This document shows, piece by piece, positions 41,087 through 53,116 of a DNA stretch of 64,000 bases; within the stretch, counting starts at the first letter, position 1; every line of letters starts with the position of its first letter. The stretch covers positions 38,391,218 through 38,455,217 of the forward strand of contig OX465590.1 of assembly GCA_950022655.1 (NCBI GenBank), in the 5' to 3' direction. A program made the position numbers and the translations under genes. Origin of the DNA: Alentia gelatinosa. Its lineage: Eukaryota; Annelida; Polychaeta; Phyllodocida; Polynoidae. Below the pieces are notes generated by a model, which had not been told where the DNA came from, did no database searches, and saw nothing but the letters and a program-made list of their open reading frames with translations.

Positions 41087-42349
41087 TAAAGTGCTGGTTC
41101 CATAAACACGATGGATTTGCCGTGCTATATCTTGTTATATCTTACAGTGTCACAATATGCCATACCTCATTTGCCATGACACATCACGTGCGACCATATG
41201 TGTACTTTTTCGTGATGTCATGTGTATATATCTTGCTGCTCCACCACCACCAAGCATCACGTTCTATTGCCCACTTATCGCAGCATACTGCAATCTATCG
41301 CGGCAAGAACATGGTGAATGTGCTTCTTTTTTTTAAATTTATGACCTCCAGTTTTGTTACGAAGAGCAGTCCTTCCACTGGTAGTTTGTGGAATCATATT
41401 ACATCGAGACTGCCAAAGAAGCTCCTTATAGAAAACATTGTATAAAGAAAGTACTACACGGGTAACATGCATCGTATGAGATCAGATGAGATGGGGTGAA
41501 TTCCTTATCATATCTATACACTAAAATATCAGCATGTACAGTCACTATTGGCAACAACGTTCATGGTACAGTGACTCAGATAGTCAGTCAGGTAAGAAGA
41601 AGGTCACGCTTGCCATTCGTAGACGGAATAAATTCCTTTGGTTACAACCTTGAAGTCGTTCTTGCTCGCCAGGTGCTGTGTGCCTTCGTCAAGACGATTC
41701 CAGAGCTGGAGTCCGCGATGTACTGGCGAGTGTTCGTACTTACTAGTCTTGTGCCTTTTTTTTAAACTTTTATTTTAGCTGGGGACGTACTCAGTCAGAG
41801 ACTGGTTTCCATGTACGCCCAGACATATTCCATGAGACATCCTCTTCTTATTTCTCTTCTTATTTTTGGTAGCAATACAGCAACATATATATTTCTGAAG
41901 AATTTTTACCTTAGCCTTTTCTGAAGAAGTTTTTACCTTAGTATCGCTGCGCAAGTCCAAATAAAAGTTGCTTTTGCTTATCTTGTGCATGATAGCAGCA
42001 GTCTAACTAGCTTCACCAGGATGAAGCATTGTAGAAAATATGCACGCCATTATTCGGAACCCAGCCAGATTTAGCAAGACAACCAAATCGTGACTAATCT
42101 TGCTATATTTTGCTTGTTGGTGGAACCAGCACTTTATGATAGAAAGATGACACACATCTATGGGTAAATCGTTGGTTAGTTATGACCAGGCTCTGCTAGA
42201 GATATTTGAGAGGATGGGGGCTGCAGGTTCTGGTTATGGAGATTTTTGTCTGAGAAGTACTTGGAAATGACTTTTGCCTTTGTGATCGTGATAAATAAGA
42301 GGTTGAGGGATATGATAGATAAGGAGAAGAACTATTCCTACAAAGCCAC
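41087..42349. other. stretch without a gene
   Basis: Frames at 41122-41445 and 41496-41765 (GTG start) show no recognisable domain. A T-rich run lies near 41757-41775. Confidence 0.4.
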
Positions 42350-42541
42350 TAGCGCGCCAAGTACACAGTATTCCCGCTAGATTGAGATTATATGAATCTT
42401 TGGATTGCATTGATGTACGTGCTTAGCACGGAAGGCAGGCCAGTGGATTCCCAAGGCTCTAAGCCTAGTTCGTTCCCATAGAGCGTAGTGAGAACCATGT
42501 AGAGAATACCACTTAGAGAGTGTGAGATCTTATGAGAGGGG
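42350..42541. repeat. inverted-repeat MITE G, partial copy
   Basis: Matches the reverse complement of 19036-19210 (GCTCTAAGCCTAGTTCGTT, GAGTGTGAGATCTTATGAGA). The other arm is missing. Confidence 0.65.
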
Positions 42542-42553
42542 TGCAAACTGTCC

Positions 42554-43287
42554 TATAGGGGACAGAGCCATTGTTAGTTCATGAAGCAGTCACTAGGTGG
42601 TCGGGGGACAAACCTGTGTTCTGGCTCTTTGTTCTTACGAAATTCAACTGTCTTTCAATATTTTACCATGGTTCCCTTGACTCTCTACACCCATCCCAAA
42701 GCAGGATGACATAATGATTAAACCCAAGACATGATATTTACCATATGGAACACTTCATATAAATATGTGAGCAAGGCTAGAGTTGTGACATTTCTCAATT
42801 ATGACTCACTTCTTTTCCACCTCCTTTAGTGAGGAACAACTACTTTTTCACCTCCATTAGTGAAGAAGACCTACTCGGGGGGCGTCATGGCGGCGCCCAT
42901 GGATCATAGGCTATTTGCCGTATAGGGGACAGAGCCATTGTTAGTTCACGAAGCAGTCACTAGGTGATCGGGGGACAAATCTGTATTCTGGCTCTTTGTT
43001 CTTACGAAATTCAACTGCCTTTCAATATTTTACCATGGTTCCCTTGACTCTCTACACCCATCCCAAAGCAGGATGACATAATGAATAAACCCAAGACATG
43101 ATATTTACCATATGGAACACTTCATATAAATATGTGAGCAAGGCTAGAGTTGTGACATTTCTCAATTATCACTCACTTCTTTTCCACCTCCTTTAGTGAG
43201 GAACACCTACTTTTTCACCTCCATTAGTGAAGAAGACCTACTCGGGGGGCGTCATGGCGGCGCCCATGGATCATAGGTTATATGCCG
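42554..43287 (+). repeat. 367 bp tandem duplication
   Basis: Two near-identical units starting TATAGGGGACAGAGCCATTG at 42554 and 42921. Each ends with GTCATGGCGGCGCCCATGG, a YY1-like ATGGCGGC with an ATG in fair context that opens only MAAPMDHRLFAV before a stop in unit 1. Each also holds an internal near-repeat ATTAGTGAAGAAGAC/TTTAGTGAGGAAC. It may derive from a 5' end of a gene or from a repeat. Confidence 0.85.
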
Positions 43288-43328
43288 TATATCGTTATCT
43301 CTCTGTATATCGGAATCCCTGTATTAAC

Positions 43329-43625
43329 CTGTCACTGTCCCTCTATTTTCTTTTTTCTTTCTTCCCCTGTCAGTGAGTCGTCACAGTGTCACTGTGTCTC
43401 CCTTTGAGTCTGTTTCTCTTTCGTTATATACAAGTATATTGCCTGAATTCAAACCACATTGCTGTCATGTGGGGGCATGACACGGAGGTTATTCTGTCAC
43501 TGCCTCTCTATTTCCTCTTTTCTTTCCTCCCTGTAACTATATCTCCCTCTGAGTCTATTCCTCTTACGTTTTATACACGCATATTGCCTGAATTCAAACC
43601 ACATTGCGGGGGCATGATACGGAGG
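43329..43625 (+). repeat. ~160 bp tandem pair with polypyrimidine tracts
   Basis: Units share CTGTCACTG, a CT-rich tract, GCCTGAATTCAAACCACATT and GGGGGCATGA. Unit 1 has a strong splice-acceptor look (TTTCTTCCCCTGTCAG, ending near 43376). The long frame at 43386-43730 is not convincing. Confidence 0.6.
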
Positions 43626-43640
43626 GTAAATCGAGTCAGT

Positions 43641-43757
43641 CACGTGTCACACGGAAGTAGATCCGCTGTTACATGCGCAGTCGTCACCTGTCAGCGGTGT
43701 GAAACGCGATCGCCGCGCGCAGCTCCCTAACGGGAAAATAGTCTCGCGAGACTACGC
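43641..43757. promoter_or_regulatory. CpG-rich promoter-like cluster
   Basis: Within 117 bp: CACGTG (43641-43646), an ETS-like CGGAAGT (43652-43658), an NRF1-like CATGCGCA (43672-43679), a CpG cluster (CGATCGCCGCGCGC) and the palindrome GTCTCGCGAGAC (43741-43752), the motif known from bidirectional housekeeping promoters. This is the most CpG-dense spot outside the retrotransposon. No downstream gene could be identified on either strand. Confidence 0.4.
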
Positions 43758-43825
43758 GTTATTCAGCTGATTGCAGATACTGAACAGCTAAAGGCGCATA
43801 CGGACCACTCACAGAGCTGCTCACA

Positions 43826-43980
43826 CTTTATCCTACCCCTAATATAAATTCCCATAAGATTAGCATTGAGATTCCGTATGCCACGCTGACTGACATACGA
43901 AGTTTTATATGCCACTAGTGACATACAGAATTGTTATCATGTAATATTCCAAAATAGAGGAGACAGGGTAGGATAAAATC
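43826..43980. repeat. TTATCCTACCC-ended element, copy 1
   Basis: TTATCCTACCC at the left and GGGTAGGATAA at the right, ~150 bp apart; CCGTATGCCACGCTGACTG interior. Immediately followed by the foldback hairpin 43994-44111. Confidence 0.75.
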
Positions 43981-43993
43981 AAAACCTGATTCG

Positions 43994-44111
43994 TTTTAAT
44001 CTTGGCCACCGTATGCCACTCCTGGAGTTTTGGCTTCGGACTTCACTCAGCTTCGCCTCATGAAGTCACTATGCCAAACTCCAGTCATGGCATACGGTGG
44101 CCAAGATTAAA
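43994..44111. repeat. foldback hairpin with CCGTATGCCA arms
   Basis: TTTTAATCTTGGCCACCGTA at the left pairs with its complement at the right; the inner arm is GGAGTTTGGC-like and the loop has CAGCTTCGCCTC. It joins copy 1 to the next TTATCC element. Confidence 0.8.
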
Positions 44112-44129
44112 ACTCATCCAGTTTTACGA

Positions 44130-44400
44130 TATTATCCTACCCCTAATATAAAATCCCATAGGCTTAAGATTGAGTTTCCGTATGCCACGCTGACTGGCAT
44201 ACGGAGTTTTATATGCCATTAGTGGCACACAGAATTGTTATCACGTAATATTCCAAAATTGAGGAGATGGGGTAGGATAAAATCAAAACTTGATTCCTTT
44301 TAAACTTGGCCACTACATGAAGGGCATATTTTTCATAATATTATCCAGTCGTGGCATAAGGTGGCCAAGATTCCAACTCATCCAGTTTTACGATAGTACC
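44130..44400. repeat. TTATCCTACCC-ended element, copy 2, with truncated hairpin
   Basis: Second unit parallel to 43826-44111. The TTATCC part (44130-44282) is complete; the hairpin after it lost its centre (TTGGCCAC then ATGAAGGGC) but keeps GGTGGCCAAGATT. Confidence 0.75.
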
Positions 44401-44453
44401 CAGGTATGCTCCCATGGAACAGAAACCCAGCAGCCATCTTTTTTGTTACTACA

Positions 44454-44783
44454 CGCCCTCCAGAGGTTACTAAACTCCCTATTATCGCCCAGGGTAATAC
44501 AAGTTCCGCTCTCGACTGGCTGGGTACATCACAACCACATAAACCATAGTTTTCCCATTTATATTTGGAGAACCTGAATATAGTTTTGGATTTATATGTA
44601 GAAATAGCTGGAATTTCCATTTTTGACATCGGATTTCCAATTTGAATACATGTATTTATAAAAACCCTTAAACTGCAATAATTGTGGGTTACGGTTCAAG
44701 GGTATATCACCATACAGCGTCGGCAAACAGCGAAAACTGGAACTTGTAAACAGACAGAATTATGGGATACCTCAATAGGGCCT
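44454..44783 (+). repeat. MITE C, copy 3
   Basis: CGCCCTCCAGAGGTTACT to CCTCAATAGGGCC, parallel to 23165-23490. TA-containing flanks on both sides. Confidence 0.75.
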
Positions 44784-45589
44784 ATACCTTGTGTACCTTG
44801 TGAATTCTTGTGCATATTTGTTGCCTACCTGACAAAGGTGTTTTTTTTAATTATTATTCGGCACAACAGTTCTTGCAATTGTGAGATCTTCCACCAAAGG
44901 TTATCTTTAGAATGTCATCAAGAGCCGTTGCCCTTTTAGGATTAAAGTTCTACGGTGTTCAAAATACATAAGATACAGAATACAAGATATATATGATACA
45001 GCTGATGCAAAGAAAGGTTGACAAGAAAGTTTCAACTATACCTTGTGAACTTGCTGGTCAGAGGGCTTTGATAGATATGTCTGTGAGAATATTTAAATCA
45101 TCGTAAAATCAAAATGAGCAGAATTTATTTGCAGGATGACGGGGTGTTAGTGTCATCGTTTCCAGAATATCCATGCATTTATCCCCTTTTCCCCATTACT
45201 CGCGTAGTCATGAATCATTGCAGCGTCTTGAAAGTGCCTCTTCAGACATTGTTAAGATCTCTTAACTCATCTTGGGTATCTTCCTGTAATACAAACGCAG
45301 TATATATTAAATGATAATTTTTTTTTTTAGCAGCGTAGATCCGCCCCTTATCTAACATGGTCACTATGTCTCGGTAAATCACCTCCCTTTACTCCAGGAT
45401 GTTCCGGTTGTGTCCGGGCTGTGGACCTTGTGAATTCAGTAAGACCCTGCTTAAGGGGACACCCTATGTTCCGAGCAAAGTGTCTCATTAAGCGGAGTTC
45501 TCTGGTTAAGCTATGTAGCATATAATACCTTTATACCGCTGATACTATGGGAAAGAGGCAATGTTATAACCCAGGAGCACGGATTGCTA
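44784..45589. other. stretch without a gene
   Basis: Holds a pogo-like fragment at about 45440-45505 (AAGACCCTGCTTAAGGGGAC). No supported gene. Confidence 0.4.
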
Positions 45590-45598
45590 TACTCGTAG

Positions 45599-45892
45599 TA
45601 GCCTGGCAGCCTGGCCTAGTTAGACTAAAGGCCAGGTAAGGGTTGCAGTTTCGTGGTGCATTATTGGTAACGCCTCTATTTTTCTGCTGCATTGTGGGAT
45701 TGGCAGACCACCAGATACACTGGTTCCCGGGGTATCCACTAGGGGGCTCGGCGGAGATATATGCGGAACCCAGCCAAACCACTAGTCCACTAGTGCCCTG
45801 GCCCTAGCGACAACGGGAGGTAGTACAGTCTAGTTGAAGGTCGTAGGAACCCGTTACCTGTCCCTTATTCATTAGGGCAGGGAACCAGTCTA
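45599..45892 (+). repeat. Mutator-like MITE B, perfect 9 bp TSD
   Basis: 294 bp, TAGCCTGGCAGCC to GGGAACCAGTCTA, flanked by TACTCGTAG at 45590-45598 and 45893-45901. CTCF-like CCACTAGGGGGCTCGG at 45736-45751. It has landed in a foldback terminal module (GGGGCATGGAGAACGAG). Confidence 0.92.
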
Positions 45893-45964
45893 TACTCGTA
45901 GGGGCATGGAGAACGAGTTCTCAATGTTGAGCCTATGGGAGAAGAATACAAGGTGTGAGGTAGA

Positions 45965-46755
45965 ATATAGGAACTAGTCTTTTACAGCATGATGCTGGCG
46001 TATTCTGTAAAGCCTAGGGACAGGCGTAGACCCTACGCAATGTTCCCTTTTTGTTTCTTTTTCTCCAATTTCAGAATGTCATGGCTGATATTTTCTGTCT
46101 GAAAATCTCTTTCGTTTTATTAATGTATGCTCCGAACTAAATCCCAAATGTATTTTCTTCATCTAAGTTAAATAAAGTCAATTTTCTTGATAACATTTCA
46201 AATATGCGTTTATGATACACAACGGTAAGGGATAGGGGCTAATGCACCAATTATATGATTAATGAATTGGTTGAAGGTGAACCCCATTTTGGCATGCCCT
46301 CAAGGTATAGAACATATCTTTACCTTTATTTTTCTCGTCTCCATAGATAGTATTCGTGAAAATTATTACAGGCATTACTCTCGTTAAGTGGCTGTAGCCA
46401 ACACACTACCATATATATTCTGCAGTGGCAGACATTTGAGAAATGTTGTCACCTTTGTTATTTCGAAAAGCCGTCAAGAATATCCTTCAACCTTTCTTAT
46501 CTTGGCAAATATCTTGTTCTTCATTTGTCAAGTGTTAGTCCTTACTTCCACTGTCTTTCCTCTTGAGATTTGATTGAATGTATGCTACATACTAGCTACA
46601 TATGGTCAAGAAACGTCAGGAAATTGCTTTGTTTAAATAAATATGGCGTGAGTTGTCTTTGCAGAATGATATCATGAAGCGGATCTAAGCGATATCTATA
46701 GCGGAAGACAAGGAAAGCCATGTAAACAGCTATATGAAATTGAGTGACGTGTAGA
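45965..46755. other. stretch without a gene
   Basis: No recognisable gene or repeat. Confidence 0.4.
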
Positions 46756-46915
46756 CTTTATCCTATCCGTCACATGTTTTCAACTTCATATGTCAAGTGT
46801 GGCATATAAATATTCTATATCACAACTGTAGCATACAGAGACCCCATGTTAAGTCTATGGAGATTTAAGTCTATGGAGATTCATATGAGGGGTAGGATAA
46901 AGTTCAGTCTATAGT
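46756..46915. repeat. TTATCCTA-ended element, copy 3
   Basis: CTTTATCCTATCCGTCACATG and CATATGAGGGGTAGGATAAAG are inverted ends; the 15 bp word AAGTCTATGGAGATT is doubled near 46855-46885. Confidence 0.6.
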
Positions 46916-47585
46916 CTAGGAGAAGATATGAGGTTAAGATACAGTTGAAGCGATATTGTACATGAAGATGGCTTGAAGTTTGTCATAGACGTTGGTTGGA
47001 TACCCTTAAAAAGACATAAATTGTAAAAAAAAAAAAAATATTAAAAAATATTAAAAAAATATTAAAAAAACGCAGAGAATGGGAAACGTCTACTGACGTC
47101 ATGATTCTCGGAACCGCCAGGAATTCAATTGGGGATCTTTGGTCGAACATGAAAGGATATCACACGTGTCTGCCATGAGTTTTTCTGCTGCCTGTCTCGT
47201 ATTATTAGGCAGCACGAGACCTCTTAAAAGATTTCATTACAAGAGTGCTATTCTGATGATATTTCGTTGGATTTGATTAGCAAGGCCTTTCAGCTCAAAG
47301 GTGCATGTAAACCATATCAAGTAAGAAGGTATTGTGCTGTAGCTTTTCGTGTATTTTGGTTTTAGAGTCAGTTACATCTATCTATATGTATATCTATGTG
47401 TGTATTTCTCTATATATAACCAGGAAATATAGCTAGTATAGACTCAGTATTCAAACATGAGTACCTTTGTTTAGTATTTCCCGTATCCCACCCCTGGAAA
47501 TACATTGAGCCTGACTGATTCAGTGGGTAATATTGTTATTGTATAATTTTCACCAAATCAGTCAGTCAGCACTAAAAATGCTTGG
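46916..47585. other. stretch without a gene
   Basis: A-rich run with AATATTAAAAAA units at 47028-47070; no gene. Confidence 0.45.
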
Positions 47586-47661
47586 CCGCTTCCATTCACC
47601 GATCTTGCGTCGGTGGTTTCTGTCTGATGCACAATCATCAGCCAACGGACACAGGCTTTAG
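47586..47661. repeat. small TIR element related to E
   Basis: GGCCGCTTCCATTCACCGA and CAGCCAACGGACACAGGCTTTA resemble the two ends of element E with most of the interior absent. Confidence 0.45.
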
Positions 47662-47670
47662 TAGCCCCTA

Positions 47671-47940
47671 TAAAGCCCGTTTCCATTGGCCGACGAAAAC
47701 GGCAGAGATTTAGTCATTCAGAAAGTGTGTTGGTGGTGCCACTGACTGTGCATCGGTATCGAAAAATCGGTGAGGGTAGTAGATTTTCCCCCAGTGACCG
47801 AGCTTTCACTCAGTGGTGGGTGATGCCACATTGCATAATCTAAGCAGAAAAAGTCTTGGGTCATTTCACGAGCTGGGTCGTTTCCGTTGACCGATTTTGT
47901 AGATCGGTGACAGGAAACCAGCCGATGGAAACAGGCCTTA
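47671..47940. repeat. TIR element E, copy 2 (complete)
   Basis: TAAAGCCCGTTTCCATTGGC to GCCGATGGAAACAGGCCTTA. Interior aligns with 1-267. Confidence 0.75.
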
Positions 47941-49169
47941 AGAAGGCATCCACTGTAATCAAACAGAGGTCTTGTGCCTGACCATTCACCACAGGCACAA
48001 TCCTTCCCTGCCAAACTTCAAATAATTACAATACCTTACTAAATTTCCAGTTCACATAGCTTTTAGCGCTTTATCCGTAATATGTAGCTAGAAGGGCTAT
48101 TTGTTCGGGGAATTCTCTCCCCATTAGCTGAAAGCTGAGTCTCAAGGATTAGAATTCCTCTGTAAATGGGTCTAAGCGAAATAACACCTCACAGTGCCGA
48201 CCTTTTATATCTCAATAAACATACTTTAAAACAACATTTCCTTTTGTCTACATTTAACTTAAGGCGATCATTGTGAGAATGGCGATCCACTGTGGCAAGT
48301 TGTGTTCCTTTTGATACGCTGAAAGCATTTCAGTTCACCAACAAAGCGTGTCGTATTTTAACAGAATCCAGCAAGTTTGCAGGAATGTTGCAGCTCAATT
48401 TTTAGTGATATTCCTTTGTTAACAGTTGTCTGTCACACTCTTTATAATCCTAGGAAGTAACAACTTAACCATTCCTATTGTATATCATATCAAAATGCCT
48501 CGAAAGGGATTTCATACTGTTCGCCATAATATATGAGTGGCATTTACATGTATCTGGGTTCTGTAAAAATCAAACAGTAAATGGATTCCACGAAGGTAGG
48601 CATAATCCAAACGAGTTTTGATATATTATCGTAATTAATGCCACATGACGATAGCTTAGTTTTAAACTTGGCCTATCCCACCATTGCCCTTGTACACATT
48701 ACCCCTTATCCCTGGATAAAAGAGAAGGGGCCTATCTTGGGTAAATCTTGGGTAAATCTTGGGTTAAATTTCTGTTGACCTTATTAAAATGAGTTATTAA
48801 TTAGGAGTTATCAATATGAATAATTGATAATATGAAATAATTGACTACTGGACTAATACATCAATTATCATAATGATATAAGATAAAAAAAGATAAAAGG
48901 CCTACGTAGGAAGGTGAAGTGGTCGAGCTGTGGGTGGGTGGGTAAAAAGTGGGTATATCAAGAGTTGGTGGTGGACGAGGCGTTGACCGATACGCTACCA
49001 AAAGAAATTTCCGCAGCGTTCGGCGTCGCCCGAACGGGAAAAGATGGTCAACATAAAAAAAGGGTATATGTCTGTATCGTGTGAGATATAAGTGAGAGTG
49101 AGGGAATGAGGCAAAGCGGAAGCGCACTTGAGGTGCGTAGTGCGAGAGTGAGACACCAGGGGGCAATGA
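47941..49169. other. stretch without a gene
   Basis: A short GGGTAAATCTT repeat near 48738-48764; no supported gene. The minus-strand frame at 48861-49190 has no recognisable domain. Confidence 0.4.
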
Positions 49170-49547
49170 CCACTCCTGACCATAGGCCATGAGAAACCTA
49201 TTAATGGAAGCTATGAGAGCGAAGATATAAGAGGAGAAGAATTACATGATATTTTTAGAATAAGAAACCTGGAAATAAGCAGAAATAGTCACGTATTTAA
49301 CATCATTAAGTGGTGGGGTCTTAATCCTAGAAGAGTCTCTTTTTTAATCACCAGTGCGATATACAAGATGTACATGCACATTTTTCAAAAAGACCGAAAT
49401 TGGAAAAGATCAGAAGGTCTCCAATATATGTCGGGAGCGGGACTATGGGACAGATTACCCTACAAGATTACCAAAAAGTTAAGGAGAGGAAATCTATTGA
49501 AAAGCAAAGTAAAGAAGACAATTTCAATACAAATGAGCTATATATAA
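49170..49547 (+). pseudogene. possible non-LTR retrotransposon RT tail
   Basis: A frame without a start codon, open from 49170 to TAA 49545-49547 (about 125 residues). It ends ...SGAGLWDRLPYKITKK...LLKSKVKK. The pattern LW-x-LP followed by a short helix and LKSKVKK resembles the extreme C terminus of CR1/L2/Jockey-type reverse transcriptases (WNSLP...FKxxLK). The downstream AT-rich part with GGGTCCTCC fits a LINE 3' end loosely. No RT catalytic motif remains. This is a weak call. Confidence 0.35.
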
Positions 49548-52085
49548 TCTATTAGTGAGTATGTACCTGATAAATCACTGTCTGATGTTAATGTCTGTCA
49601 TGTCCTTACACGTATTGTTCCCTTGTACTTGCTATGTTCACTGCATCTTCTAATTATAAGGGTCCTCCATAATATGAAAGATGAATGAGGGTTCTTGTTG
49701 AAAATCAACTATTGTCGATAAACTTTTTTTTAATCATGAACTATGGAAAAATGCCTTACATAATTGCTGATCCACCTTCGCTGATCTCTTGCATAAAGGA
49801 AATTCGAAAATCTAATTAATTGATGTTCCCCTTGTATTCATGAATGTGGTATGTCTATACATTTTCTGCCACGACAGTAATAGGGTACCTTCGATAAATG
49901 AAAACATGGCATTGCATATTTTGTCGATCCTGGAGAGTCGTCACCTAATCCTACCCATGTATGTTCACTGATAATTCATGTAGCTACAAACTCTGACAGA
50001 GTATGACATGCCCGCATATGAAACCCCTAGTGCTGGTCCCATGCGATTATGGGAAACGTGGACATGCATTCTGATCACCATATCCAAGAATTTGTGTGTT
50101 CAATAGCTGTAGAAGTATATCATATCTTTGGAAATCCAGTGGTTCCCATCATACATTCCGCTGATCGTGTGCTGTACACTGACACTCTCATAACTTCTAA
50201 TTTAGTGTCAAGGGAAAGTTGGTATGGGATGATTTTATGCTGTGAAGACTTATTCCGCTTCTAGGTGTAGTTCTAGGTTTGAGGCGGAGTTAGCCAGTGA
50301 GCCGGCCCTGTACAGGGCCGGGTTCCTCTGCCATAGAGCCCTTCACCGGGTCGTCATTTCTCATTGGCCGCCATCTGACATGTATGAAATCAAAACTGAA
50401 TCGATAAATATGTACCCATTTGTCTTCGCCAACCTTCGAAATAGGTGTTTGTTGCTTTATAACTGTGTATTTAGAGGTAGTTTTTCAGTGGAGCATGGCT
50501 GGTTCTCAAATCCAGCCATTTTGTTCAGTCTTCCTCGTTGGTTCCCTAATTGCAAGGTGCCTCGCCTAATAACATAGAACAGCTGTTAACCTCTGAATAG
50601 AGATCAGGGGTGAATACTTTACCTAGGCTATAGTGTGTGATACCTCATTCAAGACATGTCCTAGAAAGAATCCTCATTCTCGGGAGCGGAACGTTCAAAC
50701 CAAAATGAGGCTCCAGTTGGCAAAGGGTTTTGCCGTTTTCTGGCAACCGACGCCTGTAATGTAAAGCGATGTCTGGACTCACATTTCATGATTAATATGC
50801 AATTAGAAGTAGTTTGATGCTATTCTGACAAGGAATATGAATAAACTTTGTGGTATAGAAGTGTGAATGTTTGGATTTACATATTTATGGACTTTTGAGT
50901 AAGTTTTTATTTTGATATTTGCAGCAGCCTGTCATCTGCAATTTCGGCCGTTTGCTTGAGAACACACCATTAAAACAATTTTAGAACCTACTAGCGACTT
51001 CGTCGATTCGTATTTAGCTAACACCTATCCCCTACCCCCTTCCCCCTATAATTTCTAACTGCCGTTGGTCCCTCTAGCGGGTGAAGGGAAACCATCGTAA
51101 ACTCGTGGTTATCTTTTCGTATGACACAGGTGATTGAGCTAATTATCGGCAATCAGAACTCTATGGATTGACACCAGCGAAAGTTGGGATCTCATTGGTT
51201 TCTCACAAGAAAAGTAGATCAGAAAACTACAATTCTAAATTATGTTTTCAGTATGGCAGGAAATGAATCCGAAGGATAGAAGTATATCTGAGTAGATTAA
51301 TACAAAAAAGAATAGCAGGGTTAAGTTTGGCTCTACACGAGAATTTCACTCTCGTGGCCCTTCAGTTTCCGGCCCTAGGTCTTGTTAACTTTGTCTCTAT
51401 GTGCGGGAGATTCTCCAAGCGGATCCTACCAGAATCATAGTTTTTTAGATATAGTAGGTAACAAAATAATATAAGTCTATTGTCTTCCCTTGTTCTTTGC
51501 CTACATGCCCGTTTTTGTTTGGTGTCTCTACGTTGGATATTTACGGAGATATCACCAGAGATGGACAGTGGGTTTAACTTTGGTTTCAATGCGGTGAAAA
51601 GTCGGTCAAGATTGCTTAACCCTTCCTGGCGTACTGCACCGCTCAAGCAACTTTCGGGGAAAAAAACTCCAGAGCGACAAACCCAAGCAGCGCAGTGTGC
51701 CTTGTATACCTGTTACTACGTTGCATGACGTCAGCGCCGCTCCCGAGAATATAGGCAAATGTACACCGAAGTGATTAATGATAACCCAAGGTACAACTTG
51801 GCAATTTATATACTGATGGTAATTCTTAAGTGGAATCAACTTGGTGGAATTCATGTATCTCGCAGGGTGTTTGTCTGAGACAAATCCTGCTGAGATTCTC
51901 TACTGGAATTCTATACTGTCGATGGCTGACTTCGGACAACCGCCGTGTGGCGTCGGGCATCAACCATGTGGCACAGCTCCACTTCACCATTAGCTATATA
52001 TATACATTGTATGTATATGCATATACATTGTATATATATGCAGTGTCATGCAATCGTATCAGTCGGCTTGGTCGAATCCACCCTT
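49548..52085. other. stretch without a gene
   Basis: Contains a palindrome GGCCCTGTACAGGGCC at 50303-50318 and a fragment of TIR element D at 51830-51905. No supported gene; the frame at 50242-50577 has no recognisable domain. Confidence 0.4.
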
Positions 52086-52369
52086 AGGCCTGGCGTCCAC
52101 CTACTACGATATGGCCCCGATATGGTCTACGATGCACCTCCCGATACAAAATCAAAATCGTGTCGGAAGGTCACCTAATATCAGGGCAGTTGACCACGTT
52201 TCTGCGATTAGACACTGATAAAAACCCCATACAATGCGTGGTGGATTGGCATGTCTAGACATATGTCTACGATTTTGTACCTTCCCGATATGTCTTCGAT
52301 ATTTGCTTTTTGTATCGGTGCCATAGCGGTAGGTCTAACTTTCTATCGTAGTAGGTGGACGCCAGGCCT
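52086..52369 (+). repeat. TA-flanked MITE, copy 5 of 6
   Basis: AGGCCTGGCGTCCACCTACT to GGTGGACGCCAGGCCT. Same orientation as copies 1, 4 and 6. Confidence 0.9.
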
Positions 52370-52833
52370 TTTCTTTGCAATAAATCCTGATAATGTTAAT
52401 TTATGGAACTGAAATGGACGTCGGTGTGAAATTTTGGGTAAAAAGGCCAAGAACCACTTTTTATCAAGGGAGTCGGTTTTGGTGAGGCCTGGAGGCATGG
52501 TAAGTGTTACAAAACGCTATCCAGCATCTCACTTTTCGCAATAACTTCAATGGATCATTTAGTGTCTCACCAACCCTAGGTTTCCATTCTCATCATCCGA
52601 ATTCAACTATTATCATATGAATGACTCCCATTCATACGTTACCTATACTGATTTCATTCTGCATACTGTGTACGAACTAATAATGCCATATGGCCTGTTT
52701 TTGGCATTGCGTTTTTAATGATTTGCAGGAACATGTATATGATAATAACGAGAATTAGTTGGTCTGTCTGACTTACCCCTGTTGTAGTTTTGGTCGAGTC
52801 ACATCTATTTCTAGTCACCCCAACTACTTCTTA

Positions 52834-53116
52834 AGGTCCGGCGTCCACCTACTACGATATGGCTCCGATATGATCTACGATACACCTCCCGATAAAAAAT
52901 CTAAATCGCGTCGGTAGGTCACCTAATATCGGGGCAGTTAACCACGTTTCTGCGATTAGACACCGATAAAAACCCCATACAATGCGTGGTGGATTGGCAT
53001 GTCTAGACATATGTCTACGATTTTGCACCTTCCCGATATGGCACCGATTTTGACATTTTGTATCGGTGCCATATCGGGAGGTCTACGATTCTATCGTAGT
53101 AGGTGGACGCTGGGCC
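52834..53116 (+). repeat. TA-flanked MITE, copy 6 of 6
   Basis: AGGTCCGGCGTCCACCTACT to GGTGGACGCTGGGCCT, flanked by TA on both sides. About 460 bp from copy 5 in the same orientation. Confidence 0.9.

Noticed and set aside
42554..43287. LTRs of a retrotransposon
   Set aside because: The two 367 bp units are directly adjacent with no internal region and no TG...CA ends.
47590..47650. CTGATGA...GAAA on the minus strand
   Set aside because: Lies in a DNA-type TIR element; stem II would be three pairs and no stem I is visible.
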